A DNA stretch of 64,000 nucleotides, taken from Centrapalus pauciflorus. Taxonomy: Eukaryota > Streptophyta > Magnoliopsida > Asterales > Asteraceae. A program made the position numbers and the translations under genes. Under the pieces are notes generated by a model. That model worked only from the letters and a program-made list of their open reading frames with translations, made no database searches and was not told the DNA's origin. Location: contig JAANYP010002078.1 in the NCBI GenBank assembly GCA_020465985.1, forward strand, positions 287,187 to 351,186, in the 5' to 3' direction. Below are positions 35,651 through 47,334 of the stretch, piece after piece. How positions within the stretch are numbered: the first letter of the stretch is position 1; every line of letters starts with the position of its first letter.

Positions 35651-36121
35651 CACAGGCATACAATTACGACAGTTATAGATGATCTAAATTTAATATTATA
35701 TTATGCAACTGCGTATTCATTATACATTACAGTAAGATATGTGCAATTGCATTCATGTAACCAATTTTTGACATTATATTAAACATCTGCATATTCTTTG
35801 TTGTAATGATCATGTGCAATGTTGTTCTATGCTTTTCATGTTCAATTTCTTTGGAATAACTATCATAATGAGAAATGTTTGCATTTGGTGATAATAATAA
35901 ATCTTTCAATCTGATGCAACTGAAATTGAATGATTCGTGGGATATGTAAAATCTTTCATCCTCATTAAAATTTCAAATACCAAATTTACCCCTAAATATT
36001 ATTTAACATGGAAAAAGGTTTTCAGCAAAATTTTATTTTATTTGATAATTTCAATGATAAATGATTGGCTAAATGGTTTCTTGATACCCTAGTCTAACAC
36101 AGTACCCGTTGATCTTGAATC

Positions 36122-36325
36122 TACGGATATATATTCTTCAATTTATGTTTTTGACCTTTTTCTAGGTTGTTTGATTCTTTTTTATTACATATTTACGTCT
36201 ATAAAAGGTTGTCTTTATAACACGTCACTATGAAATATTAGTCTGGATGGGATATATACTTCAATTTATGTTTTTGACCTTTTTCTATTGTTTGATTCTT
36301 TTGATTACATATTTACATATGTAAA
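36122..36325. repeat. Direct repeat of about 80 bp
   Basis: cttcaatttatgtttttgac followed by cttttt, and attacatatttac, occur in both 36122-36205 and 36248-36325 with small differences. This is a local duplication. Otherwise the interval 35650-36389 shows no gene. Confidence 0.75.
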
Positions 36326-36389
36326 CAACTAAACATAATAATTAAAATTTGATGGAATCGCGAAAATGTATTTTATAAATATACACAGA

Positions 36390-36775
36390 ATATGTTTCTA
36401 GAGACTATCACTCATTATGCAACGTTTCAGAATGTTTTACATGTAAAAAAACTTTTTACATTTTTTTTAAAAACACGTTTTAATTAACATTATAAAGATG
36501 GTAAGTAAATTTCGCATACATTCACATATTCTAACTCCTTAAAAATGATGTGAACGTACACTTACATAAATTTGCATATATGTGAACGTGCATTTATATG
36601 ATACATAATTTCGAACACTTAGAATGTATGAATGTGCGTGAATTTGATATATCATTTTTGTATTTTTAATTAAAACATGCTTATAAAAAAATTCAAAAAA
36701 GTATTTTTACGTGTGGTACATTCTGGTACGCTGCATAATAGGTGGTACTCACTTGAACCTTAACCTACACACACA

Positions 36776-36776
<1 letters not shown>
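36390..36776. mobile_element. (TA)n-associated MITE (family with ggtactcactt end)
   Basis: The right end reads ggtggtactcacttgaacct, then an AC run and (TA)n. The interior has atgtgaacgt/tgtgaatg-type repeats and a run of A/T like the elements at 55663 and 56183. The left end is diverged and was not fixed precisely. Confidence 0.65.

Positions 36777-36778
<2 letters not shown>

Positions 36779-36866
<88 letters not shown>
36779..36866. repeat. (TA)n microsatellite
   Basis: About 88 bp of TA directly after the MITE end. To its right, up to 37680, is AT-rich sequence with homopolymer runs and no recognisable gene. Confidence 0.9.
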
Positions 36867-36868
<2 letters not shown>

Positions 36869-37680
36869 CACTTTAAGAGTTGTTAATTTGTTTATTTTTA
36901 ATGGTACATTAACGTTGTGTTCCTAAAATTAATTTAAAGATAAAGAAGGAAGAGAAAGAAATGGAAAAAAAAAAAAAAAAAGGTATTCTCTAAACATTAT
37001 TGTTGGGAATGAAATGAAAGCAAGAGAAACAAAAGAAAATTTGGTTTTCTCATTTTCGGATAAAAATACTCTTCTGGAGAACAATTTGAAAGACATGATA
37101 AAGATATAAAAGTAAAAATACATATTTCATTTCTCTTCCCTCCTATCCATATATAAAATAATTTATTTCCAACTTTACTTTCTTTCCTATTTAAAAACAC
37201 AAATAAATATATTATTTTTCTTCCTTTTTTTTATCTTCCTTTTTTTTTATCTCCCTTTCTTTTTCTCTTTCTTTCCTCACCTTTCTTCGAAGAACGCAAT
37301 ATAAAAGGTTTATATAAGATAACTTCTTCATAATTTTATTAAAAGTTAAACAAACAACACCTTATCAGTAATAAGTTAAAAATTAAAAAGAGAGATCCGA
37401 GTTCAACACATTGCGTGTGTCCCTGTTTTTTACTCATCTTGTTTTGACTATGATAATTTATATAAATGAACATGTTATTTTCACATAAATTTATCTCAGA
37501 TAACGTTTGGTTTTCAGTGTTCTTATAAAAGAATTGAATTTTATCCAAAAATAAAATACGTCATCATTAAAAATTGGAGTCATTTCCTTTCTAATTATCT
37601 CAGACTCCAAAAAACGAAACTCCTCTTTAATAGTGAAAGGCAAGTGATCACCATATAGCAAGGGGAGGGTTTCTAGTGGT

Positions 37681-38460
37681 CAGAGGCGGACTTAGTAAGG
37701 GGAGGGGTAGCACATGCAACGGGTATGTTCTTCACTAACTTCGTTTCGTGATAATAATTTGTTTAAATTATATTTCTGTAACCAATGATTTTTAACTGTG
37801 CAACTAATAATATTCAAAAATTAAAACAACTCAAATATGCAACTTGATTAAAAAAGAACCTCAAATCATACAAATAATTTTTAAATAGATTACCTAAGAT
37901 ACTTAATAAATACTAAAAAATAACTTTTAATACCCCAATAATCCAACTATTTAGTTGGTCAAGTAATTCGATTATTAAAATAAATAGCCCATTAAAGAAA
38001 CCTAATAATGGTCCAACCTTAAACCTAATAACATGTTATAAAAACCCAAATAACCCCAATTTTGGATGAGTCGCCTTTAAAGAGAGAGTGAGAGACCAAG
38101 ATACAAATATCACTGAGAATGAAACACTCAAATATCCCTAATTTTTGTGCGATTGAACACAAAACACTTTGCATGGTTATGAACGAAGCTGTTGTTGATC
38201 GATTTCAAACGATGAAAAATCACTAATAGTAGTTGTAACATATAAGTATAACTTTCAAAGTTGTATTTCTTAATTAGTTCCACTTTTGCTCATAATGTTT
38301 TAGACTATTTGTCATTGTAGGATTATTTGTTTTATTTTAAATAAAAAAATATTTTTTGTTGACTCAATCCAACCAATCTAATCATTTGAATTTTCGAATC
38401 ATGACAGTGATGAAAATACGGGCAACGATCCCTTTTTTTGGTGGTTGGTCCTTTACACCA
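37681..38460. mobile_element. hAT-like non-autonomous element, right end uncertain
   Basis: It begins cagaggcggacttag, a hAT-type terminus, and the following 300 bp match the element at 25803-26530. The right end may lie near ggtggttggtcctttacacc (about 38440-38460), but this is only a resemblance. Confidence 0.5.
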
Positions 38461-38743
38461 TGGTCATTCGTGTTCCTATTTTTTACAATGATTTTGGTGG
38501 CGGTTCACGATCATCATCAATGACTGGCTAGAGCTTTGTGGTGAATAAACAAAACGAGTTTAATACAAAAAAACAAATTTTGATAAAGTAATCATATAGA
38601 AATTATGTCAAATGTACTACCAACCAAGTAGTTGAGGACTTTAGTGTTCAAGTACCATCTTGGATATAAAAGATGGAATGTAGATTAATAAGTGTATTTT
38701 AGTTTAGGGGTTTTTACTTGCACACTTACACCCCATGTTTACT

Positions 38744-39190
38744 CGGTGGTGGATCCAGAAATTTTTTTTATAGGAGACGAAATTTATGACGCTGTTATAG
38801 TTCTATAAAGAAATTTCAAACCTCAAAAGTTTGGTTGGTTCATCTTGATTACATAATAAAAGAAATATGTATACAACTCATTAATCGTTATAAACTAAAA
38901 GAAATTAAATTCTACAGTTTTCCTCTACGAGTTTTCAACTTTTGAAAACGGTTTATTAGTTATTACATGATCGTCTAAAACATATTGAATAATTCTTTCT
39001 GGTGCAAATGCAACAATCACTTTCATCATCAGTTGAATTGTGCAATTACTTTTAGAATTTGTGGAGAAATATTAGAAGCTCTTCCACTTTATATAAGTTA
39101 GGATCTTGGTAATTTTTTTAAAATGTTGATTCATATTGTCTTATGAACTTAAACAATTACACAAATGTAAATTAATGTTAATTTTTAAAC
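38744..39190 (-). mobile_element. Left part of a diverged hAT element (sister of 13961-15131)
   Basis: cggtggtggatccagaaatt and the next 440 bp track 13961-14370, including the region that holds the transposase start (agaagctcttccactt). The matching right end is at 43490-43637. The 4.3 kb between them is filled by other elements. Flanking 8-mers do not match, so the two parts may or may not be one insertion. Confidence 0.65.
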
Positions 39191-39322
39191 ACTTAAAGTC
39201 TTAAACAAAAAATATTTTAAATTAAACTCGGCTCGATTACACCAATAACAATGGCGCATTTCACAACCATTGGCAAGTCAACGACTTTGAATCTGGCGTT
39301 ATAGCGAAATAAATAAGTTAAA

Positions 39323-39698
39323 GGGTTAATATCGAAAAAACCTTATCAATTTTTTTTATTTTGACGATTAAGTTTCTAAACTTTTTTTTTCTTATTGTTT
39401 AAGTCTTTGAACTATTTTTTCCTATTTAAAAATGTATATATTTGACCGGTTACCAAACAAGTATCAGTTTTTCACTTGATTAATTTGGAAAAAACACACC
39501 ATCTTTTCATATTATAGCGATTAAGTCCCTAAACTTTTTGTTTTATCAACTGTATTTTACCTTCAAATCTAATAGCTCGTGAAAGATATGTACCTTTGAA
39601 TAAGATAAACATAGTTTAGGGGCTTAAACAATTGGAATAAAAAAAAGTTTAAATACTCAATTAAGAAAATGATAAAAGTTGATTGAGTTTTTTAACCC
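39323..39698. mobile_element. MITE, about 376 bp
   Basis: The ends gggttaatatcgaaaaaacc and gagttttttaaccc form an inverted repeat, and internal pieces such as gattaagtccctaaacttt recur. A partial relative lies at 22424. No clear target duplication was found. Confidence 0.7.
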
Positions 39699-39729
39699 TA
39701 AAACCAAGCATCATTATGAAAAAATGTAA

Positions 39730-39995
39730 GGGGGCGTTTGGTTCGCTGGAATCTGATGGAATGGAAAGTAATCTGTTAAAGTAATGGAATTCTGGAATGA
39801 ATGAAATCTGTCTGAATCCAAATACTATAGTTTGTTGAGAATGAGAAGACCTGTTGTTAAAAGGATTGCTTTGAAGGAATGGAATTTAAATTCCTTCCAT
39901 TTTGCTACGGAATGGTCATTCCTTCAAAAGGGGGGATTTTTTTTTAAAAATGTGGAACGGTCATTCCATTCCTTTGGACTACCAAACAACCCATC
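39730..39995. mobile_element. MITE with gcgtttggttcgctgg end
   Basis: gggggcgtttggttcgctgg at the left is mirrored by ggactaccaaacaaccc at the right, with ggaatgg/ccattcc motifs between. A hAT-like end (aggggcggaggcaag) begins right after it at about 40000, without a partner that I could find. Confidence 0.65.
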
Positions 39996-40230
39996 AGAAT
40001 CAGGGGCGGAGGCAAGTGGATAAAAGTGGGGGGCGATTCACTCAGCGATTCAAGAAATTGTAATAGCATGTCTACATAATTTTAATAGAGGCCCTCAACC
40101 AATTACTAAGTAGGCCCTCAGTAACAATTAGAAAGAAAAAATGATTGTCATTATGCCAGTTGTTTGCTTTGCAAAGAGACAACACAACACACAAAAGGCT
40201 CATTAAAGTAGAAGGGTAAGATTTTAAAAA

Positions 40231-41206
40231 GGGATAATTACAAAAATAGTTACATCTCACATCTTTATTCACTTTTTAGCCATTTTATATACATTTTACC
40301 AAAATAGCCACACTTTACATTGCCACATTTACGTAATAGCCACAATTTACGTGATTTGTACTTTTTTTCATTTTTCAATGCATTACGTTACAAAAGGTGT
40401 TTGGTCACGTAAATTTTTGTACTTTACGTGACCACTGATTTGTACTTTTTTTCATTTTTTTAATGCATTACGTTACAAAAGGTGTTTGGTCACGTAAATG
40501 GTTGTACTTTACGTGACCACTTTCAAAATTTTGCTCATTCCCCATAAAAATGTAATGATTGCTTTAAAAAAAACATTTTAAATCACTCTTCTCTCTCTCC
40601 ACAATTATTCATTCACCATCAACAATGGCATCCCTCTGCGAAGTTCCCATCAAATTTGAGCAGTTTTTTTGGAACGAAGCCAGGCTTTGACCACCACAAC
40701 CGCCTCAAATGGCTTGGGATCTCCACTCGTCTTTGAAAACGCCTCGATCTTCAGATAATACTTCATCCCTGACACCACCTGCTTCTCCGCCTCCACCACC
40801 TGCGAAAACCTCAGGCCCCCGTCGTTTCTCCCCGTCCTGCTCCGCTGCAAACGGTTGTATTCCTCCACCGAGTACCTCCCCAGCTCTTGAATCTCCTTGT
40901 TCATTTACAAATGTCATTGTTGATGGTGAATGAATAATTGTGGAGAGAGAGAAGAGTGACTTAAAATGTTTTTTTAAGCAATCATTACATTTTTATGGGA
41001 AAGGAACAAATTTTTAAAAGTGGTCATGTAAAGTACAACAATTTACGTGACCAAACACCTTTTGTAACGTAATGCATTAAAAAATGAAAAAAAAATACAA
41101 ATCACGTAAATTGTGGCTATCACATAAATGTGGTAACGTAAAGTGTGGATATTTTGGTAAAATGTATATAAAATGGCTAAAAAGTGAATAAAGAAGTGAT
41201 AAATTC
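40231..41206. mobile_element. Pack-MULE-like element 1 carrying a cystatin fragment
   Basis: Inverted arms of about 290-400 bp (left 40231-40627, right 40915-41206) share ttacgtgaccaaacacctt, acgtaatgcattaaaaaatg and ctctctccacaattattcat in opposite orientation. Between them lie 287 bp of GC-rich unrelated sequence (40628-40914) encoding part of a plant cystatin. The left arm has an extra tandem copy of about 87 bp. The outer 20-odd bp of the right arm is lost and no 9-bp duplication was found. This fits gene capture by a Mutator-like element; the mechanism is inferred. Confidence 0.85.
40650..40904 (-). pseudogene. Captured cysteine proteinase inhibitor (phytocystatin) fragment
   Basis: An 84-codon minus-strand frame. 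EIQELGRYSVEEYN matches the plant cystatin signature around the LARFAVDEHN motif. QVVSG is the QxVxG loop that enters the papain-like protease cleft, and YYLKIEA and VVVKAWL follow in the correct order (AW in place of the usual PW). The N-terminal glycine pair and any signal peptide are missing, and the frame ends in vector-like sequence (KTAQI). It lies wholly between the arms of the Pack-MULE. With no stops, it may be a recent capture. An intact parent gene should exist elsewhere in the genome. Whether it is expressed or inhibitory is unknown. Confidence 0.8.
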
Positions 41207-41498
41207 TAATGTAAAATGTTATGATAAATAAACAGTATTACAAGCATAGAATTAGTTTTGTGAGTTAATTATATTTACTAATAATTTAGTTATGTAAGTT
41301 AATTATATACACTATAACTAAAAGTTTTAAATATGTTAATTATTTAATGAGAAAATGGATGATTATGATTAATTTCAAAAAATCTTTGTGTTATAAATAA
41401 AAAAAATGCATGCTTATAAGATCTAAATAATAATTTTTCATTTAAATTGAGTGGATATGTCATAATGGTGGCCAGGAGGGCCCAACCATTTTTTAAAA

Positions 41499-41863
41499 GC
41501 GATAATTACAAAAATAATCATTTATCACATCATTATTCATTTTTTAGCCATTTTATATACATTTTACCAAAATAGCCACACTTTACGTTATCACATTTAC
41601 GTGATAGCGACAATTTACGTGATTTCTACCTTCTTTTCATTTTTTAATGCATTACGTTACAAAAGGTGTTTGGTCACGTAAATTGTTGTACTTTACGTTA
41701 CCAATTTTAAAGTTTGCTCATTCCCAATAAACATGTAAACATTACTTTAATTTTTTTTAATCTTTCCCTTAGAAAACCTATTTGCCATTTCGTGATTTGT
41801 CACGAAACCATCAAGTCTCCGGCGACCACCATTTTTCCACCATTTGGAAAACAGTTGGATTTG

Positions 41864-41921
<58 letters not shown>

Positions 41922-43025
41922 GTGTGTCGTGTTTATAGAGGGAGAGGGTGGAGGAGAGAGAGGAAGAGGAAAAGGGCCGGCAATGCAGCACACAAACACA
42001 AAACCGTGAGCAGGAGCAGACGGTGGCTGCTCCGTCGGAGATTTCCTTGGCTCAAAACCGCTCACCTCCCAGTTCCACCTGTTGTTCGACATTTATTGAT
42101 TCTTCCTTCCAACTAACAACACCCGCAAACCGCCACCACCTCTACCGCCGTCTCACCGCCGCATCCACATCTTGTTGATGCCTCTCTTGCCATCGCTACT
42201 AGATCCGAAGCTTTGACGGATCTTACGAAAGAAACTCCTCCTCCTCAACCGGTTACCACCGTTGCTCCCAAAAGGTCAACTGAAGACTGATATCGAAGAG
42301 CACCATCATCTCTTAGGCTTCCTTCTTCTGGAATTTTACCACATTCTTGAAGAAGGTTGCAGATGATTTCCAATACTAGGAATTTGTTTCTAAAATAACT
42401 AAATAATATCCATCAAAGTACCAAAAAGCCACATGAGTTGCGATGTGGCTTGATGGTTGGATATGGAAATAGGTGGTCGCCGGAGAAGATGACAAATCGC
42501 CGGAGAAGAGCGTCGGAGAAGACGAGAAGTCGTCGGACTCGATGGTTTCGTGATTAATCACGAAATGGTAAATAGGTAAAATAAGGGAAAGAGTTAAATT
42601 TTTAATTTTAAAAGTAATGATTACATTTTTTTTTGGAAGGAACAAACTTTTAAAATACAAATAAAAAGTACAACAATTTACGTGACCAAACACCTTTTGT
42701 AACGTAATGCATAAAAAATGAAAAAATTACAAATCACGTAAATTGTGGCTATCACGTAAATGTGGTAACGTAAAGTGTGACAAGACATCCCACCAAACAT
42801 TAATGGGGAATGAGCAAAAATGGTCACGTAAAGTACAACAATTTACGTGACCAGACACATTTTGTAACGTAATGCATTAAAAAATGAAAAAAGTACAAAT
42901 CACGTAAATTGTGGCTATCACGTAAATGTGATAACGTAAAGTGTGGCAATTTTGGTAAAATGTATATAAAGTGGCTAAAAAGTGAATAAACATGTGAGAA
43001 ATGACTATTATTTTGTAATTATCCC
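41499..43025. mobile_element. Pack-MULE-like element 2, 1527 bp
   Basis: The ends are gcgataattacaaaaataat and its inverted partner ending tgtaattatccc. The arms share the same acgtaa/ttacgtgacc sequence as element 1. The middle (about 41815-42540) is GC-rich with frames on both strands and is bounded by an inverted tttcgtgatt...cacgaaa motif. One plus frame near 42177-42290 reads LVDASLAIATRSEALTDL; I do not recognise the source gene. The right arm contains a partial second copy (42650-42780 and 42815-42960). No 9-bp duplication is clear. Confidence 0.78.
41868..41919. repeat. (GA)n microsatellite
   Basis: About 50 bp of GA inside Pack-MULE-like element 2. Frames running through it encode ER or SL repeats and are not genes. 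Confidence 0.9.
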
Positions 43026-43489
43026 ATAATTAAATATAAATGTATGTAATTGATTATACTTTAGTCTATATGATCTACTAAAAAGTAAAAAGGATGGATA
43101 AAATATTTTTAAAGTTTAACATGAAAGACAAGATAGACACGTAATTCATATAACTTATAAAGAAAAAATGCAACTAAAAAACATGACAAAAAAAATATCT
43201 TTTCGATAAATATGACAAAAGAACATCTTTCAATCTTTTATATAATAAAACATATGTTCAATGTATTTCCTAAATTAATGTCATTTAGATAAATGACAAG
43301 CTTAATTACATGTAGGGAAAACAAGGTCTAATTAATGATATGACTGACTTGACTAGATTAGAAAAAATATAACTTTTTAAACATTGATAGTCTACTTTGA
43401 GAATAATTCATTTATGACAATTTCAACCGAATGGGTTAAACGGATGAGTTGGTCAAAATGACACGTAGTAAAAACTAGAGAAAATTACC

Positions 43490-43637
43490 AAAAAAAACTA
43501 ATATAAAAGCTATCAAAGGTATAGGGGTCGAACTTAAAAAATCATCATGTCGAAATTTTTTGACTATATATATAACACGTAAAATTTTTTTTATCGGGCT
43601 CGTTTGACCCCACACCCAAAGAGTACGTCTGCCCCTG
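43490..43637 (-). mobile_element. Right part of the diverged hAT element
   Basis: ggggtcgaacttaaaaaatc, tatatataacacgtaaaa and gtctgcccctg match the right end of the hAT element at 13961-15131. The probable partner is 38744-39190. Confidence 0.7.
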
Positions 43638-43918
43638 AATGTATGTATATTTCGTTTCCGGTGACACAAATTTTGTAATATATTTTGTGTCATTTGTATT
43701 TGTATTTTTATATCAAATATATGACTTTTAAAGTATATTTAAGTTTCCCACGAAACACAAGTTGGTGTTTTATGTAAAACATTGAAGATGACTTTTACCA
43801 TTGCAATAGTTGTGCATGTGGCTCGTACAAAATGTTCTTTAACTGCTACAAAAATAATCAATCATCATGTCCGTTGTAGAGATCCAACTCATTTACACCC
43901 ACAATCAAGGTTGCGTTT

Positions 43919-44273
43919 AGTTAACGAAAACTAGTCATTTTTCAATTTCGGTTTTCAAATTACAGTTTTTAGAAAAAAAAACAAGGGTTTCTATGAAAAA
44001 TGAAAACTTGTTTAGATGATGAAGTTTTAGTTTTAAGAAAAATAAGATTAGTGATTATAAAAAAAAAATAGGATAGGTGATGAAAAAGTAAGAGAGAAAG
44101 AGAGTATTATAAAGAAATAGGGTATGTAGTAGAAAAGTAAGAGAGAGAGTATGAAAAGTTGTATTTTAAAAAGTGAAATGAGAATTTATGAAATTGTTGT
44201 TAAGTAACAAGTTTTCATTTTTGTTGAAAAGTGAGATGAAAATTTTGAAAATTTTTCGTGAACTAAACTCACC
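43919..44273. mobile_element. MITE, copy 1 of the ggttgcgtttag family
   Basis: It starts ggttgcgtttagttaacgaa; the right end tttttcgtgaactaaactc is the inverted partner. The interior has AG-rich tracts (aagagagaaagag). Copy 2 is at 46573-46949. Confidence 0.75.
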
Positions 44274-44449
44274 CCAAGTGTTTTCCTGACACGAGGGACC
44301 AAATTTTCATTTCATAAAACCTATTAAATTTTTAGTCATTTGATTACTTATTAATCATGTACTTATCAATAACATAAAATTAATCGTACACATTAATCAC
44401 ATGCAATTAGTTGTTTACGTTAGTACCCCACATACAAATCCTGGAGAAT

Positions 44450-44560
44450 TTCGTATATATTCTTGTAAACTTTAAATATTACGCATATATCATTGCAAAA
44501 TTTCGTATTACATATATACCCTTCTAAATCTTTAAATTTCATGTATATACCCAAATGACT
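44450..44560. mobile_element. Fragment related to the long-TIR element at 15776
   Basis: ggagaatttcgtatatat and repeated catatatacccttctaaat-type units resemble the left arm at 15776. No partner arm was found. Confidence 0.5.
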
Positions 44561-44965
44561 CTTTTAAATTTATTTTATCATTCAAATGATAATAACCATA
44601 ACATAATAACAACAACAATAGATTGTTAGACTATTATTGTAATCAATAATAAATTGTTAAACTATTATGATGAAATGAAAATAAAAATAAAAATAAAACA
44701 ATTAGAATAAAAACATTAATACTAAATAGACTAAAAATAATAATAACCATAACATAATAACAACAATAATGATGATGATAAACGCATCAAATAATTTTTG
44801 GAATCGATTTTGTGAGGCATATCAGCTTGAGGGTAGAAATTGAAGAAGTCTTTGAAATCTAAGTCCAATAATCAAATTTGTCAAATTAACAAAATGTCAA
44901 AAAAAAAAAAAAAATGAAATCTTGATTTGTCAAATTAACAAAGTTCGTGAGACTTAGTTCAATTA

Positions 44966-45272
44966 AGGGTTTATTATTGAAAAAAAAACTAATAAGTTTT
45001 TCATGTTTTTCGCGTTTTTATCTCTCAATGTTATTTTTTTCATAAAAGTCCGCAAGTTAATTTATTCTTTTTGGTTTAGTGAAAATTGGACTTTGAAACC
45101 CGGTTTTTCAAATTTAAAAACCCGGTTCACTATTTATAACCGGGGTCGTCTAATGTCCAAAATTTCACTAAACCAAAAAGAAAAAATTAACTTAAGGACT
45201 TTTATGAAAAAAAAAATAACATGGATGGACGAAAACGCAAAAAACATGTTAGTGTTTTTCATAATAAACCCT
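44966..45272. mobile_element. Foldback MITE, copy 1
   Basis: About 307 bp, with agggtttattattgaaaaa mirrored by ttttcataataaaccct. The arms pair almost to the centre (aacccggtttttca / aaaaacccggttc, with ggtttagtgaaa / tttcactaaacc). Copy 2 lies at 57865-58170. The 98-codon frame 45003-45299 runs through the palindrome and is not a gene. Confidence 0.85.
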
Positions 45273-45319
45273 AAAGTTGGCTGCGATATGTCTATATAAC
45301 AGGGTTCGTGTAACCAAAT

Positions 45320-46360
45320 TAAATGGATGAAACTTGTTAATTAAATGAATAATACTTGTTGATAAAATTTCCACTTAAAACTTTTTTTAACATTATTCAT
45401 ACCGCCTGTAATATATTAGGAAAAGCCATATATTGGCTCACGAGAAATAGAAAGAAACATCTTATCTTTGATCTCGAAGTCCTCATATAGCACTTCTTCC
45501 TTTTATTTATCGGATAAATATAAAACTAATTATCCATGTTTGAAACATTTAATTTATCCATAAATGATGCATTATCATATCTAATAATAAACTCATAAAA
45601 TATAGACAATTAATTCAAATATTATCTAATGACACTTTAGTCCTTGTAATCCATTTTATTACAATTAAATCTTCACACATTAAATTAATTGTCAAATAGT
45701 CAATTTAATCACATATATTGATATCTAAGATCATTTGGTTTACAATAATAACATCAAATATTATTATTTATTTGTTCAACCAATAGGAACTCTTCCACTA
45801 TTGGTGGTGACCACTTGATCTATGTCAAGTGGTTTAAATGGGTGAAACTTGTTAATTAAATGGATAATACTTGTTGATAAGATTTTTCACTTAAAACTTG
45901 TTTTTAACATTATCCATACTGTCTGCACTAGAATAGGAAAAGTCAGATATTAGCTCACGAGGAATGAAAAGGAACATCTTATATTTGATCTCGAAGTCCT
46001 CATATAGCACTTCTTCCTTTTATTTATCAAAGATAATAATATAAAACTAATTATCCATATTTGAAACATTAATTTATTTATGATATTATTCATTTACTTG
46101 TCAAATAAAAAAAAAATGATGCATTATCCATAAATGAATATGCACATCTAATAATAAATTCGTAAAATATAGACAATTAATTCAAATACCATCTAATGAC
46201 ACTTTAGTCCTTGTAATTCATTTCATTACAATTAAATTCTCACACATTAAATTAGTTGTCAATTAATCAATTTAGTCACATGTATTGATATCCAAGATCA
46301 TTTGGTTTACAATAATAATATCATATATTATTATTCATTTGTTCAATAAATCCTACTTAG
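45320..46360. repeat. Tandem duplication, two units of about 520 bp
   Basis: 45320-45835 and 45836-46360 are head-to-tail copies sharing gaaacttgttaattaaatg, gatctcgaagtcctcatata and gcacttcttccttttattta, with scattered differences and small indels. No coding frame. A tandem pair of LTRs is a possibility, but I found no TG/CA ends. Confidence 0.8.
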
Positions 46361-46572
46361 TTGTGTTATCATTTTGATCATCGAATGTCTTATGAAAGCT
46401 GTCATCATGCTAATTATATTAGTTTTACACACACAAATTCCAAAAATTATAAACATATAAATTTTTAACTATTACGTGTAATATAAAATTGAAAAAAGTT
46501 CATAATATGTAACCATTTCATATCACATTCAATCGATTTCTTTTTCTAAAAAGTATATTTTTCAAAGTATAA

Positions 46573-46949
46573 GGTTGCGTTTAGTTAACGAAAACTAATC
46601 ATTTTTCATTTCACTTTTCAAGTTTTAGTTTTTAGATAAAAAAACAAGGGTTTATATAAAAAGTAAAAACTTCTTTAGATGATAAAGTTTTAGTTTTAAG
46701 AGAAATAAGATAAGTGATTATAAAATAAAAAAAATAGGATAGATGATAGAAATAGAAAAGTAAGAGAGAGAAAGATATTATCATAAAGAAAATATGGTAG
46801 GTAATAGAAAAGTAACAAAGAGATAATGAAAAGTGGTATTTTAAAAAGTGAAATGAAAATTTATGAAATTATTATTAAGTAAACAAGTTTTCATTTTTCT
46901 TTTAAATGTGAGATAAAAATTTTAAAATTTTTCGGTACCTAAACGCATC
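46573..46949. mobile_element. MITE, copy 2 of the ggttgcgtttag family
   Basis: ggttgcgtttagttaacgaa is mirrored by tttttcggtacctaaacgc. It shares the AG-rich interior with 43919-44273. It lies about 390 bp upstream of the SIS3 start codon. Confidence 0.75.
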
Positions 46950-47334
46950 ATGTAATCTTTTGATAAATATTTATTAACGACCCAAAACAAACATTAACTG
47001 AAAATTCTTAATTTATTCTAACTTTTTTGACAGAGTCCAAAAAGTAAAATATTAATTATTAAAACCATTTTGGTAAACTGTAGAACCCAAGACCACATAT
47101 TTATTCCCCGGATTTTACATACTCTCTCACTCAGCTTTCATCGTCACTTCTTGGGGATTTCAGTCGCGATTAACTTTTTTCATCAATCACCGTTTATCTC
47201 CTTCGATTTTCTTCCAATTCTCTGATTCACTTCTTCATACCTTACAAATAACTGATTCTTAGTTCTTACTTTTCTTTTTTCAAATAAAAATTTAATTAGT
47301 GTCACTAGGTTTTGCCGCTAGATGATCTAATTCC
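46950..47334 (+). promoter_or_regulatory. Promoter and leader of the SIS3-like gene
   Basis: About 385 bp between a MITE and the start codon. The part from about 47100 is CT-rich (actctctcactcagctttc), typical of a plant 5' leader. No TATA box stands out. Confidence 0.4.

Noticed and set aside
40709..40933. 74-codon plus-strand frame in the captured segment
   Set aside because: It is antisense to the cystatin frame, which carries clear family motifs.
41714..42092. Frames with RE, ER or SL repeats
   Set aside because: Translations of a (GA)n microsatellite inside a Pack-MULE-like element.
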